Shown: positions 43,272 through 52,607, counted from the first letter of the stretch. The stretch is 64,000 bases of DNA from PRO6 sp049646625 (GCA_049646625.1 JBARWE010000219.1:1-64000); one strand, 5' to 3'. Notes: a model not told the origin generated them from the sequence alone. Made by a program: numbers and translations.

Positions 43272-45703
43272 GCGGCCGTCGCCTCCCTGATGAGGCCCAG
43301 CTCCTTTGCGGCCTGCCAGTTACGCCAGAAGTCGTGCGGCATCTGGATATGGGTCGCGCCCAGGAATGAGAAGGCGTCGTTGACGGCATTGGAGAATGCC
43401 GGCACGCCGCCGACATTCGGGCTTTCGCCGACGCCCTTGGCGCCGATCGGATGATGCGGCGACGGCGTCACCGTGAAGTCCGTCTCCCAGTGCGGAGTCT
43501 CGACCGCGGTTGGCAGGAAGAAGTCCATGAACGAGCCGCCGAGCACGTTGCCTGCCTCGTCGTAGTGGATTTCCTGCCCCATCGCGATGGCGAAGGCCTC
43601 GGTCAAGCCGCCATGCACCTGGCCCTCGATGATCATCGGGTTGATGCGGGTGCCACAGTCGTCGAGCGCATAGAAGCGCCGCACCTTGTAGACGCCGGTA
43701 TCGACGTCGATATCCATCACGCAGATATAGGCGCCGAACGGGTAGGTCATGTTCGGTGGGTCGTAGTAGCTCACCGCCTCAAGCCCCGGCTCCATGCCCG
43801 GCGGCGGCGAATTGTAGGCCAGCCAGCAGATATCCTTCATGCCGAGGAATTTTTCCGGCAGGCCCTTCACCCGGAAGCCGTCGATATCCCATTCGAGGTC
43901 GTCCTCGTGGACTTCGAGCTTGTAGGCGGCGATCATCTGCGCCTTGGCCTTGATCTTGCGCGCGGCCATGGCGATCGCCGCTCCCGCCACCGGCGTCGAG
44001 CGCGAGCCGTAGGTGCCGAGGCCGTAAGGGGCGGTGTCGGTGTTGCCTTCCTCGACCATGATGTTGTCGGCGGGAATGCCGATCTCGGTGGCGATGATCT
44101 GCGCCCAGGTCGTCTCGTGGCCTTGGCCCTGGCTCTTGGTGCCCATGCGCGCGATACCGGCCCCGGTCGGGTGCAGGCGGATCTCGCAGGAGTCGAACAT
44201 GGCGATGCCGAGAATGTCGCAGTTCTTCGAGGGGCCGGCGCCGACGATCTCGGTGAAGAACGACAAGCCGATGCCCATGATCTCGCGCGTCTCGCCGCGC
44301 TTGAACGCTTCGCGCCTGGCCGCCTGCTCGCGGCGCAGCCCTGCATAGTCCACCGTCTCCATCGCCTTTGTCATGGCGGTGTGATAGTCGCCGGAATCGT
44401 ATTCCCAGCCGAGTGCCGAGTGATACGGAAACTGCTCCGGCCGGACGAAATTCTTCAGCCGCAGTTCGGCCGGGTCCATGTTCAGCTTCTGCGCCAGAAT
44501 ATCCATCCCCCGTTCAATGCAGTAGGCGGCTTCCGTAACGCGGAACGAACAGCGGTAGGCGACGCCGCCCGGCGCCTTGTTGGTATAGACGCCATCGACG
44601 GAAAGATGGGCGGTCGGGAAGTCGTAAGAGCCGGTGACGATGTTGAAGAACCCCGCCGGCCATTTCGACGGGTCGGCGCAGGCGTCGAACGCGCCGTGGT
44701 CGGCCAGCACATGCACGCGCAGGCCCGTCACCTTGCCCTCCTTTGTGGCGGCGATTTCCGTGGTCATGTGGTAGTCGCGGGCAAAGGAGGTGCTGGTCAG
44801 GTTTTCCATGCGGTCCTCGACCCACTTCACCGGCTTGCCGGTGACGATGGAGGCGACGGCCGCGCAGATGTAGCCCGGATAGGCGCCGACCTTGTTGCCG
44901 AAGCCGCCACCGATATCGGGCGAGATCACATGGATCTTCTGCTCCGGCAGTTTTGCGATCAGCGCCACCACCGTACGGATGACGTGCGGAGCCTGAAAGG
45001 TGCCCCAGATGGTCAGTTCGCCCTTGATCTTGTCGAACGAGCAGACGCACTGGCAGGTTTCGAGCGGGGAAGGGTGTACGCGCTGATAGGAGATCAACTC
45101 CTTGATCGTCACCTCCGCCTTCTTGAAAGCGGCGTCGGTCAGGTCCTTGTCACCGACCGTCCACTCGAAGATGTGGTTATAGTGTTTGCGCGGGCCATGC
45201 GCGCCGTCGCTCTTGTCCTTGATGTCCTCGCGCAGCACCGGTGCGTCCGGCGCCATCGCCTTGAACGGATCGACCAGCGGCGGCAGCGGTTCGTACTCGA
45301 CCTCGACGGCGTTGATGCCATCGTCGGCGGCATAGCGGTCGGTGGCGACGACGAAGGCCACCTCCTGGTTCTGGAACAGCACCTTGCCGTCAGCCAGCAC
45401 CATCTGTACGTCGCCGGCCAGCGTCGGCATCCAGGCGAGGTTGACGGTCTTCAGCGTCTCGGCGGTGATGACCGCGAGCACGCCGGGCACTTTCAGCGCT
45501 GCCTCGGTGTTGATGGCTTTGACGCGCGCGTGGGCGTGCGGCGAGCGCACGAAATCGCCGTGCAGCATGCCGGGCAGCTTGACGTCATCGACGTAATTGC
45601 CCTTGCCTTGCGTGAAGCGGATGTCCTCGACGCGCTTTCTCTTGCAGCCCATGCCTTCAAGGCGGGCCTCGCGTTCTTCCCGCGTGGGTGTCATATCGTT
45701 CAT
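43268..45703 (-). CDS. coxL: Aerobic CO dehydrogenase large subunit, form I
   Basis: An 811-residue catalytic subunit. The form I loop AYRCSFR is at 382-388, with Cys385 as the copper ligand; QGQGHETTWAQ and the catalytic Glu760 (GAKGVGESP) complete the CuSMo site. These features mark a true CO oxidiser, not a generic hydroxylase. The ATG at 45703 follows AAGGAGG; the longer frame to 45793 overlaps coxS. It catalyses CO + H2O to CO2 with electrons passed to quinone. Confidence 0.96.
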   Translation of the reverse strand: MNDMTPTREEREARLEGMGCKRKRVEDIRFTQGKGNYVDDVKLPGMLHGDFVRSPHAHARVKAINTEAALKVPGVLAVITAETLKTVNLAWMPTLAGDVQMVLADGKVLFQNQEVAFVVATDRYAADDGINAVEVEYEPLPPLVDPFKAMAPDAPVLREDIKDKSDGAHGPRKHYNHIFEWTVGDKDLTDAAFKKAEVTIKELISYQRVHPSPLETCQCVCSFDKIKGELTIWGTFQAPHVIRTVVALIAKLPEQKIHVISPDIGGGFGNKVGAYPGYICAAVASIVTGKPVKWVEDRMENLTSTSFARDYHMTTEIAATKEGKVTGLRVHVLADHGAFDACADPSKWPAGFFNIVTGSYDFPTAHLSVDGVYTNKAPGGVAYRCSFRVTEAAYCIERGMDILAQKLNMDPAELRLKNFVRPEQFPYHSALGWEYDSGDYHTAMTKAMETVDYAGLRREQAARREAFKRGETREIMGIGLSFFTEIVGAGPSKNCDILGIAMFDSCEIRLHPTGAGIARMGTKSQGQGHETTWAQIIATEIGIPADNIMVEEGNTDTAPYGLGTYGSRSTPVAGAAIAMAARKIKAKAQMIAAYKLEVHEDDLEWDIDGFRVKGLPEKFLGMKDICWLAYNSPPPGMEPGLEAVSYYDPPNMTYPFGAYICVMDIDVDTGVYKVRRFYALDDCGTRINPMIIEGQVHGGLTEAFAIAMGQEIHYDEAGNVLGGSFMDFFLPTAVETPHWETDFTVTPSPHHPIGAKGVGESPNVGGVPAFSNAVNDAFSFLGATHIQMPHDFWRNWQAAKELGLIREATAA

Positions 45704-46200
45704 TCCGCGGCCTCCTTGAATTCGACGCCGTTCCGCTTGGCGGCGGCGTACTGGATCGCCTTGACGATGTTCTGATAGCCGGTGCAGCGGCACAGGTTGC
45801 CGGCGATGCCGGAGCGGATCTCTACTTCAGTCGGGTTGGGGTTTTCCTGGAGCAGCCGGTGGGCGCGTACGATCATGCCCGGCGTGCAATAGCCGCACTG
45901 CAGGCCGTGCATCATGCGAAAGCCTTCCTGCAGTGCCGACAGCGTGCCGTCGGCGTTCGCCATGCCCTCGATCGTGGTGATCTCGGCGCCGTCGGCCTGC
46001 ACCGCGAACACCGTGCAGCTTTTCACCGACATGCCGTTGAGATCGACGGTGCAGGCGCCGCAATGGGTGGTGTCGCAGCCGATATGGGTGCCGGTCATCT
46101 GCAAATTCTCGCGGATGAAATGCACGAGCAGCGTGCGCGGCTCGACGAGGCCTTCGACCTCTGTGCCGTTGACGGTCATGGTGACGTGGGTTTTTGCCAT
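45700..46200 (-). CDS. coxS: CO dehydrogenase 2Fe-2S small subunit
   Basis: A 166-residue subunit. Cluster cysteines are 42, 47, 50 and 62 (GCDTTHCGACTV) and 102, 105, 137 and 139 (QCGYCTPG, LCRCTG). The ATG at 46200 follows GGGAGGCGTC. The open frame continues to 47211 through coxM, but only this part is real. It overlaps coxL by four bases. Confidence 0.95.
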   Translation of the reverse strand: MAKTHVTMTVNGTEVEGLVEPRTLLVHFIRENLQMTGTHIGCDTTHCGACTVDLNGMSVKSCTVFAVQADGAEITTIEGMANADGTLSALQEGFRMMHGLQCGYCTPGMIVRAHRLLQENPNPTEVEIRSGIAGNLCRCTGYQNIVKAIQYAAAKRNGVEFKEAAE

Positions 46201-46211
46201 AGACGCCTCCC

Positions 46212-47075
46212 TTACCTGGCGCGGGCCGCGGCGCGCTTCAGCGCCCGCTGCACCATGATGCCGCCGACGTGGCGGCGGTATTCCGGCGAGCCGCGACCAT
46301 CGGCCGCCGGCTGCATGATGGCCATCGCGGCGGCCGCTGCGCGTTGCAGCACTGTGTCGTCGAGGTCGGTGCCGATCACGGCTTGCGCGGCCGCGTCGGC
46401 AAGGAGCGGCGCCTCGGCGAGATTGGTCAGGCCGATGCGGCAGGTCGCCACCCGCCCGCCGGCCATCGTCAGCACGACCGCTGCCGCGGCAGTGGCGTAA
46501 TCGCCGACCTTGCGCTTGAGTTTCTCGTAGGCCGAGCCGTGGCCGGCCGGCGGCACCGGGATCGCAACGGCGGTCAGAAGCTCGCCGGGTTCCAGAGCGG
46601 TGAAATAGGCGCCCTGATAAAACTCCGTAGCCGGGACCTCGCGGGCGCCGCCTTCGCCTTCCAACCGGTAGGCTGCGCCCAGCGCCATCATCACCGCCGG
46701 CATGTCGTTGCCGGGGTCGCCGTTGGCGACGTTGCCGCCGATGGTGCCCATGTAGCGCACCTGCGGATCGGCGATCAGCACCGCCGCCTCGTGCAGCACC
46801 GGCAGCGTTTCGGCAATGAGGTTTGAGGCCAGCAGGTCGTGCTGGGTGGTGGTGGCGCCGATGACAATGTGATCGCCGTCGCGGCGGATACCCCTGAGCG
46901 CGCCGATGCCGCCGAGGTCGACGAGGTGGGCGGGCGCGGCCAGCCGCAGCTTCATCATCGGGATCAGGCTGTGGCCACCGGCGAGCGCGCGTGCGTCTTC
47001 GCCCAGCGTCGCCATCAGATGGACCGCCTCGGCCAGGCTCGCCGGCCGGTGATAGTCGAACTGGCCAGGAATCAT
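46212..47075 (-). CDS. coxM: CO dehydrogenase FAD-binding medium subunit
   Basis: A 287-residue flavoprotein with the CoxM FAD motifs ALAGGHSLIPMMKLR (32-46) and YMGTIGGNVANGDPGNDMP. The ATG at 47075 is preceded by GAGGGAGGAC. It is the first structural gene of the operon, and the 184-bp gap to coxC probably holds its promoter. Confidence 0.95.
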   Translation of the reverse strand: MIPGQFDYHRPASLAEAVHLMATLGEDARALAGGHSLIPMMKLRLAAPAHLVDLGGIGALRGIRRDGDHIVIGATTTQHDLLASNLIAETLPVLHEAAVLIADPQVRYMGTIGGNVANGDPGNDMPAVMMALGAAYRLEGEGGAREVPATEFYQGAYFTALEPGELLTAVAIPVPPAGHGSAYEKLKRKVGDYATAAAAVVLTMAGGRVATCRIGLTNLAEAPLLADAAAQAVIGTDLDDTVLQRAAAAAMAIMQPAADGRGSPEYRRHVGGIMVQRALKRAAARAR

Positions 47076-47169
47076 CGTGTCCTCCCTCGTTTGTTGCGCA
47101 TCCGGAGTGTCCTGGGGCTGGCGCCTTCGGCACATGAGTGAATGCACACTTGAGGGAATGGATGGCTTC

Positions 47170-47208
47170 GCGGTCCGGTGTAAGCAAGACAGCGCGGTGC
47201 GGTCCGGT
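47170..47208. repeat. Direct repeat in the coxM upstream region
   Basis: GCGGTCCGGT occurs at 47170-47179 and again at 47199-47208, 29 bases start to start, on the upstream side of coxM. LytTR-type regulators such as the CoxC C-terminal domain commonly bind direct repeats, so these may be binding sites. The link is inferred. Confidence 0.4.
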
Positions 47209-47259
47209 CACGAGGCGCGGGAATTCGCACCAAATGCGCGCCTGCCCGCACGAAATGCG

Positions 47260-48522
47260 TCAGCAGCGCTGACTTACCGCGGAGCGTTGGAGTGGAGTGG
47301 GGCGTCGGACGAGACCGAGGCGTGCTCTGACCTCGGCGATCCGCGCGCGGCTCACGGGAATACGATGCGGTTCTGCGCCATCCAGTTCGATGATCGCGCC
47401 ATCACCTTCGCGGCGCACAAACGTGATGTGGCGAATGGCGACGATATGGCTGCGGTGGACCCGCAGGAACAAAGCGGGGTCGAGCTGGGCTTCGGCTTCG
47501 GAAATCGACCACGGGCACATCCGCTCGCGGGTACCGTCGTGAACGTGGGTGTAATGGGCGTCGGCACGGATGCTGCGCACGTCCGCGGCCTCGATGAAAT
47601 GCGTGCCGTCGGCGCCGGTAACCGGCAGGCGCGGCGCCGGCTGAGACCGTGGCTGCCCAAGCCCGCCGAGCGGCAGCCCGCCGAGCGATGAGACGTTTGC
47701 CGGTGCGGCCCTCGGGCCGGCCGCTTCGGCCTTGCCGGCGATGGCGATCTCAACGTCATCCGGGTCGGTATCCGCTACGGCAGGACCGGCCGCCGCCACA
47801 ACGCGCGGGTGCCGATCCGGAACCAGCGACAGCAGGAAGCCGGCGGCAACGACGAAGCAGAACAGCGCGACGATCAGCGCCAGCATCTGCTGCGACGCAA
47901 CGAGGCCGCCCAGATCGTGATGGGCCGCATCCGGCGTTCCGGGTGCGAAGTGCGTGCCGGCCATCGCCGTGTAGTGCATGCCCGAGACCGCGATGCCGAA
48001 CGCCGTTGCGCTGAAGATGAGCTGTGCGCCGTGCTGCCCTGCAAGGAACACGCGCAGGCCGCCATAGGCGGCGCCGATCGCGATCAGCACCGAAAGCGCG
48101 ATGAAAAGCGGGTCGTGCCGCATCTCGAACGGCCCCGACAGGCCGTGCATGCCGACATAGTGCATGCTCGAAATGCCGACGCCGAGCAGCGTCGCGGCGC
48201 CCGCGAGCCGCTGCCAGGACGGCGGGCCGATGCTGACGAGGAACAGCGATACCCCAACCACCAGCACGCAGATGAGAAACGATACGATCGTCGGCAGGAC
48301 GAGGTAGACGGTGCCGGAGGGCAGGGGAGCCGCCAGCATGCCGATGAAATGCATGGTCCAGATGCCGATCGCGAGGAATGCCGCGGCGCCAGCAAGCAGC
48401 ACGCGATAGTTCGCATCAAGCCGCCCACGGATGCGCGCGGCGAGCGCAAATCCGGTGTAGCCGCCAAGAATTGCAATCGCCACGGACAGGGCGACCAGAT
48501 AGAGATCGTGTCCTTCGAACAT
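47260..48522 (-). CDS. coxC: CoxC, MHYT-domain membrane sensor with LytTR domain
   Basis: A 420-residue protein with about seven N-terminal membrane helices containing three MHYT motifs (WTMHFIGM, SSMHYVGMHG, SGMHYTAM). A proline/alanine-rich linker follows, then a C-terminal LytTR DNA-binding domain (IEAADVRSIRADAHYTHVHDG, FLRVHRSHIVAI). MHYT domains are proposed to bind metal and sense CO, O2 or NO. CoxC and CoxH of A. carboxidovorans have this architecture. The ATG at 48522 follows AAAGGTC. It probably controls the operon directly from the membrane. Confidence 0.88.
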   Translation of the reverse strand: MFEGHDLYLVALSVAIAILGGYTGFALAARIRGRLDANYRVLLAGAAAFLAIGIWTMHFIGMLAAPLPSGTVYLVLPTIVSFLICVLVVGVSLFLVSIGPPSWQRLAGAATLLGVGISSMHYVGMHGLSGPFEMRHDPLFIALSVLIAIGAAYGGLRVFLAGQHGAQLIFSATAFGIAVSGMHYTAMAGTHFAPGTPDAAHHDLGGLVASQQMLALIVALFCFVVAAGFLLSLVPDRHPRVVAAAGPAVADTDPDDVEIAIAGKAEAAGPRAAPANVSSLGGLPLGGLGQPRSQPAPRLPVTGADGTHFIEAADVRSIRADAHYTHVHDGTRERMCPWSISEAEAQLDPALFLRVHRSHIVAIRHITFVRREGDGAIIELDGAEPHRIPVSRARIAEVRARLGLVRRPTPLQRSAVSQRC

Positions 48523-49288
48523 GACCTTTCGGCACGCCTGTCTCCACGGGCGCGCCTCCTCCAAAGAACGACTCTAATCTGTTTCTCAACGGGATGACAA
48601 CGGGTGCCGTACCGGCGGGGCCGGTATCGGGCTATCCTGCTGAAATGTGCCCGCAGCCCGATATCCGCCGCGCGGACAGGGCTTTCAGTAGCCGGTCAAC
48701 TCGGAACTTGCCCAGCCGCATCACCTCGCGAACCACCTTGCGAGAGATCCCCCAACTCCCCGCAGATCGCCTCGCACCGCCAACGATATTCACATCGGCA
48801 CGCGCGTCGCCGCTCACCACCGGCAATCTGACATTCGAGATCGCTTGGCAGGGAGTAGTTTTGCAGGATGCGGTTCTTGAGCGTCTGATGCCGGCGCTCC
48901 GGTGATCAGGGTGGCGATGTCCGAAAGGTTCGTGAAGATCTTACCCTCATAGGGGTCGACGCCGGCTGCGAAGCTGTCGTCCGGGCCATTGCAGGGCGGG
49001 GCCGGTAATTTGCTCCCGCCCGTCTTTTTGGTCAGATGTTCAGCCAGCTTACGCTTAGCTAAATCGGCCCGTTCGGATCAGACATAATTAAGTTGCTGCG
49101 GTCCAAGTTGGCTGTGCGCGGCGGCCTGACATAACAACCTTGTTGGGTCGGAGCATCCATTAACTCAGCGCGCGGTGGTCCCAAAATCCCTGACGGCGGA
49201 TGGTTGTAGTGCCGGTTAAGAGGCCCGTTGCGCCTCGCTGCAATCAAATTTGTTATCGTGGAGGTCCAAACGAGCCAAGAATTAGTTC
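48523..49288. other. Gene-poor stretch with decayed fragments
   Basis: I see no complete gene. On the minus strand near 48700-48760 a peptide reads SWGISRKVVREVMRLGKF, resembling a transposase or regulator helix-turn-helix. Near 48920-48990 another reads YEGKIFTNLSDIATLITGA, resembling DUF2924 proteins that neighbour resolvases. Both are broken and in different frames. I read this as mobile-element debris between the cox and hydantoinase modules, with the family unproven. Confidence 0.35.
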
Positions 49289-49317
49289 TTGACAAAGATG
49301 TGTCCACTGTCGACAGT
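49289..49317 (+). promoter_or_regulatory. Promoter with GntR-type operator
   Basis: TTGACA at 49289-49294 is a likely -35. ACTGTCGACAGT (49306-49317) is a perfect 12-bp palindrome where the -10 would lie, and the 15-mer TGTCCACTGTCGACA (49301-49315) recurs exactly at 54807-54821 beside the GntR gene. This suggests repression by that GntR protein. Confidence 0.7.
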
Positions 49318-49343
49318 TGGCGCGGCATACGAGGAGAGTGGAC

Positions 49344-50594
49344 ATGTTGGACAGACGAGCCTTGCTGGTTTCGAGCGCAACTGCCCTGTTGGCCGGTGCC
49401 TCGCGGAGTGCTTGGGGGCAGGGGGCGGACGAAGTAAAAATCGGCGTCTTGTATCCGTTCACCGGAGCGGGCGCACAGGTGGGGGTGGAAGCGCGTTACG
49501 CGCTTGAAGTCGCGGCCGATGTCATCAATGAATCGCATGACGTCGACTTGCCTCTTGCCAAGGAAAAGGGGCTGCCGGGTCTCGGCGGTGCCAAAATCAA
49601 CCTGGTCTTTGCCGATCATCAGGCCGACCCTCAGAAGGGGCGTTCGGAAGCCGAGCGATTGATCACCCAGGATCGCGTCTGCGCGCTGCTCGGCACATAT
49701 TACAGCTCGGTGGCGGCCGTTGTGTCCCAGGTAGCTGAGCGGTATCAGGTTCCATTTGTTGCGGCCGAATCGTCGTCGCCCTCATTGCATACGAAGGGCC
49801 TGAAATACTTCTTCCGTCCCGGCCCGCACGACGAAATGTACTCGATCGCGATGTTCGATTTCATCAAGGATCTGAAGAAGAAGTATCCGGATTCGAGCAA
49901 GACGATCGCGCTGTTCTACGAGGACACGTTGTTCGGCAACGATACTGGTCGTGTGCAGAAACGGCTCGCCCAGGAACAGAACGTGGAGATCGTTGCCGAC
50001 GTCAAGTATCGGGCCAATTCTCCGTCGCTGAGCACGGAGGTCCAGCTTCTGAAGTCCAAGAACCCGGACATCATTCTGGCGACCTCCTATACGACCGACG
50101 CGATCCTGTTCGTGCGGACCATGCGCGAGCTTGGCTTCAAGCCGCACGGGCTGATCAGCCAGAACGGGGGCTTCATCGAGCCGGCATTCCTGAGCGCCGT
50201 CGGCAATCAGGCCGATGGCATCATCAGTCGCGCGAGCTTCGTTCTCGATCTGGCTTTGAAGCGGCCGTCGCTCGAATATGTAAATGGGTTGTTCAAGAAG
50301 CGAGCCGGCAAGGATCTCAACGACAACACGGCTCGCGAGTTCATGGCGCTGATTATCCTTGCAGATGCGATCAACCGTGCCGCGAGCAACAAGGGGCCAG
50401 CCATCGAGGCAGCACTGCGTGCCACGAAAATCCCCGGCGCGTCCACGATCATGCCGTGGGAGGAGGTGGCGTTTGGTGCCGATGGTCAGAACAATTCGAT
50501 CCGTCCGGTGATGATGCAGTACGGGGCTGGAGAATACCGGACTGTTTGGCCGGACAGCCTTGCGACAAGGCAGCTTCAGTGGCCGCTTGGTTGA
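49344..50594 (+). CDS. Liv-type ABC substrate-binding protein (second system)
   Basis: A 416-residue periplasmic binding protein. The N-terminus MLDRRALLVSSATALLAGAS carries a twin arginine and ends near AWGQ, suggesting Tat export. KIGVLYPFTGAGAQVGVEARYALE and YSSVAAVVSQVAERYQVPFV follow the Liv/amide pattern. The ATG at 49344 follows GAGGAGAG. It opens an operon that continues to livF and probably imports the compound degraded by the 55301-61039 enzymes. Confidence 0.88.
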   Translation: MLDRRALLVSSATALLAGASRSAWGQGADEVKIGVLYPFTGAGAQVGVEARYALEVAADVINESHDVDLPLAKEKGLPGLGGAKINLVFADHQADPQKGRSEAERLITQDRVCALLGTYYSSVAAVVSQVAERYQVPFVAAESSSPSLHTKGLKYFFRPGPHDEMYSIAMFDFIKDLKKKYPDSSKTIALFYEDTLFGNDTGRVQKRLAQEQNVEIVADVKYRANSPSLSTEVQLLKSKNPDIILATSYTTDAILFVRTMRELGFKPHGLISQNGGFIEPAFLSAVGNQADGIISRASFVLDLALKRPSLEYVNGLFKKRAGKDLNDNTAREFMALIILADAINRAASNKGPAIEAALRATKIPGASTIMPWEEVAFGADGQNNSIRPVMMQYGAGEYRTVWPDSLATRQLQWPLG

Positions 50595-50638
50595 TACGTC
50601 GCTCCGGAGCTGACGTTCCAATTTCAAGTGATTGAGTA

Positions 50639-50671
50639 AATTGCCGCCCATATCGTGCATGGGCGGCAATT
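50639..50671. promoter_or_regulatory. Hairpin between binding-protein and livH-like genes
   Basis: AATTGCCGCCCAT (50639-50651) and its exact complement (50659-50671) form a 13-bp stem with the 7-base loop ATCGTGC. No T-run follows, and translation resumes at 50697. The position matches the hairpins at 5460 and 14113. Confidence 0.72.
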
Positions 50672-50696
50672 CAAGTTGCCTTTAGGGAGGGCGCTA

Positions 50697-51575
50697 ATGG
50701 CGCTTGAAGTGATCGCTCAGATCCTCGTCAGCGGTCTGCTTATGGGATTGATTTATGCGTTGATGGCGTCCGGGCTTGCCCTCATTTTCGGCCTCATGGA
50801 CGTTGTCAACTTTGCGCATGGGGAATTCCTCATGATCGCAATGTACCTGATGTTCGGGCTGGTGGTGGTGACCGGCTTCGATCCCCTGCTGCTGTGGCCT
50901 GTTGTCGTCTGCTGCCTATTCTTCATCGGGGCGGGCGTCTATCTCGGCATCGTGCGGTATGCGCTCAGGGTGCAGACTAACCGCGGTATGGTGCAGGTCT
51001 TTACGACCTTCGGCCTCGGGTTGATCCTGGTCGGTCTGGCACAATCGTTGCTTTCGCCAGACTACCGGAGCATCGGCGATAGCTGGATCGGCGGAAAGAC
51101 CGTTTCCCTGTTCGGTATCTATCTGCCGCTCCCTCAGCTTGTCGGCGGTGGCGCGTCACTTCTGACGTTCGTGCTGATCTGGTTTCTGATCAACAGGACG
51201 GATTTTGGTAAGGCGCTCGAGGCGACGCGCGAGGACGCCGGAGCGGTGTCCCTGGTCGGGATCGATAAGGATCTCGTCTTTACGTTCGGCTGGGGTATCG
51301 GCGCGGCGCTGGTGGGACTGGCCGGCTCCATCATCGCGATTTTCTTCTATGTGTATCCCAGCGTCGGCAGCTCATTCATCCTGACCGCGTTCGTCGTGGT
51401 CGCGCTGGGTGGCTTCGGGAGTGTCTACGGCGCGCTCGCGGCCGGATTGATCGTCGGTCTTGTTGAGGCGGGCACGGCCGCGTTCCTGTCGCCTGCGCTT
51501 AAATCGCTGGGCGTGTTCGCCATATATCTTCTCGTCGTTATGTTCAGGCCACGCGGCCTTTTCGGGTCGATGTGA
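50697..51575 (+). CDS. livH: Liv-type ABC permease (LivH), second system
   Basis: A 292-residue permease with the LivH motif GLALIFGLMDVVNFAHGEFLMIAMY near residues 29-53, and the loop FGKALEATREDAGAVSLVGID. The ATG at 50697 has AGGGAGGG upstream. About eight hydrophobic segments are present. Confidence 0.92.
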   Translation: MALEVIAQILVSGLLMGLIYALMASGLALIFGLMDVVNFAHGEFLMIAMYLMFGLVVVTGFDPLLLWPVVVCCLFFIGAGVYLGIVRYALRVQTNRGMVQVFTTFGLGLILVGLAQSLLSPDYRSIGDSWIGGKTVSLFGIYLPLPQLVGGGASLLTFVLIWFLINRTDFGKALEATREDAGAVSLVGIDKDLVFTFGWGIGAALVGLAGSIIAIFFYVYPSVGSSFILTAFVVVALGGFGSVYGALAAGLIVGLVEAGTAAFLSPALKSLGVFAIYLLVVMFRPRGLFGSM

Positions 51576-51590
51576 TCGGGGTGCCTTGAA

Positions 51591-52607
51591 TTGAGCAATC
51601 CATCCTTGCTTGCCGATACCAACCTCGCCGACGAACGCAATCGGCGCGCGCGACAGGTGGCTACCGCTCTGATTGTCGCTGCCATAGCCGGAATGATTCC
51701 GCTCGTGGTGAGCGATGTCTACACGATGAACGTGTTGATCCTGACGCTGATGTATGTCGCGCTGTCGCAAAGCTGGAATATTCTGGGTGGATACTGCGGT
51801 CAGATATCGCTCGGTCATGCGATCTATTTCGGCATAGGCGCGTATGTGACCACGGCAGCGCTGCTGGTGGCCGGCATCCTGCCGTGGTTCGGCATGCTGG
51901 CGGGAGGTATGACTGCTGCCGTCATCGCGCTTTTCCTCGGCTACTTCTGCTTTCGCCTCGGCGGGCACTATTACACGATTGCAACCATTGTGATCGCCGA
52001 GGCTGCCCTTCTTATATTTCTCAACTGGGAGTTCGTCGGCGCTGCGCTCGGCCTGCAGCTTCCCTATACTGGTGACAGTTGGGCGACGTTGCAGTTCGGG
52101 CAAAGCAAGCTGCCGTATTTCTATCTTGCGCTTGGCTTTTCGCTGATCACCTGGCTGATCGCCTGGACTATCGAAGGCAGTCGGTGGGGCTACTGGTGGC
52201 GGGCGGTCAAGGACGACGCCGAGGCGGCCGAAAGCCTGGGCGTCAACATCTTCAGTTCGAAGATGGCCGCGTCCGGGATATCCGCGTTTCTCACAGCGGT
52301 CGGTGGCGGTTTTTACGCGCTGTTCGTCTCCTATATCGAACCGCAGAGCGTTCTTGGATTTCAGATATCGCTCCTGATCGCACTGCCGGCGGTCCTCGGT
52401 GGCATCGGCACCCTGTGGGGGCCGGCAGTGGGGGCCATCATCCTCATCCCGATCGGAGAGCTGACGCGCAGTTATATCGGCGGCTCCGGCAGCGGCGCCC
52501 ACCTCGTGATCTACGGAACGCTGATCGTGATTGTCTCGCTCCTACGGCCGGAAGGGTTGAGCAGCGTGCTGTCGGTGAGCAAGCGTGCCAATGGGGTGAC
52601 CCGATGA
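51591..52607 (+). CDS. livM: Liv-type ABC permease (LivM), second system
   Basis: A 338-residue permease with ALSQSWNILGGYCGQISLGHAIYFGIGAY and the ATPase-contact loop SRWGYWWRAVKDDAEAAESLGVN. The start appears to be TTG at 51591, 15 bases after livH; no ATG lies close by in frame. It overlaps livG by ATGA. Confidence 0.9.
   Translation: MSNPSLLADTNLADERNRRARQVATALIVAAIAGMIPLVVSDVYTMNVLILTLMYVALSQSWNILGGYCGQISLGHAIYFGIGAYVTTAALLVAGILPWFGMLAGGMTAAVIALFLGYFCFRLGGHYYTIATIVIAEAALLIFLNWEFVGAALGLQLPYTGDSWATLQFGQSKLPYFYLALGFSLITWLIAWTIEGSRWGYWWRAVKDDAEAAESLGVNIFSSKMAASGISAFLTAVGGGFYALFVSYIEPQSVLGFQISLLIALPAVLGGIGTLWGPAVGAIILIPIGELTRSYIGGSGSGAHLVIYGTLIVIVSLLRPEGLSSVLSVSKRANGVTR

Noticed and set aside
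43451..45775. 774-codon open frame antisense to coxL
   Set aside because: It mirrors coxL codon bias in a GC-rich gene, has no family motif, and coxL is unmistakable on the other strand.
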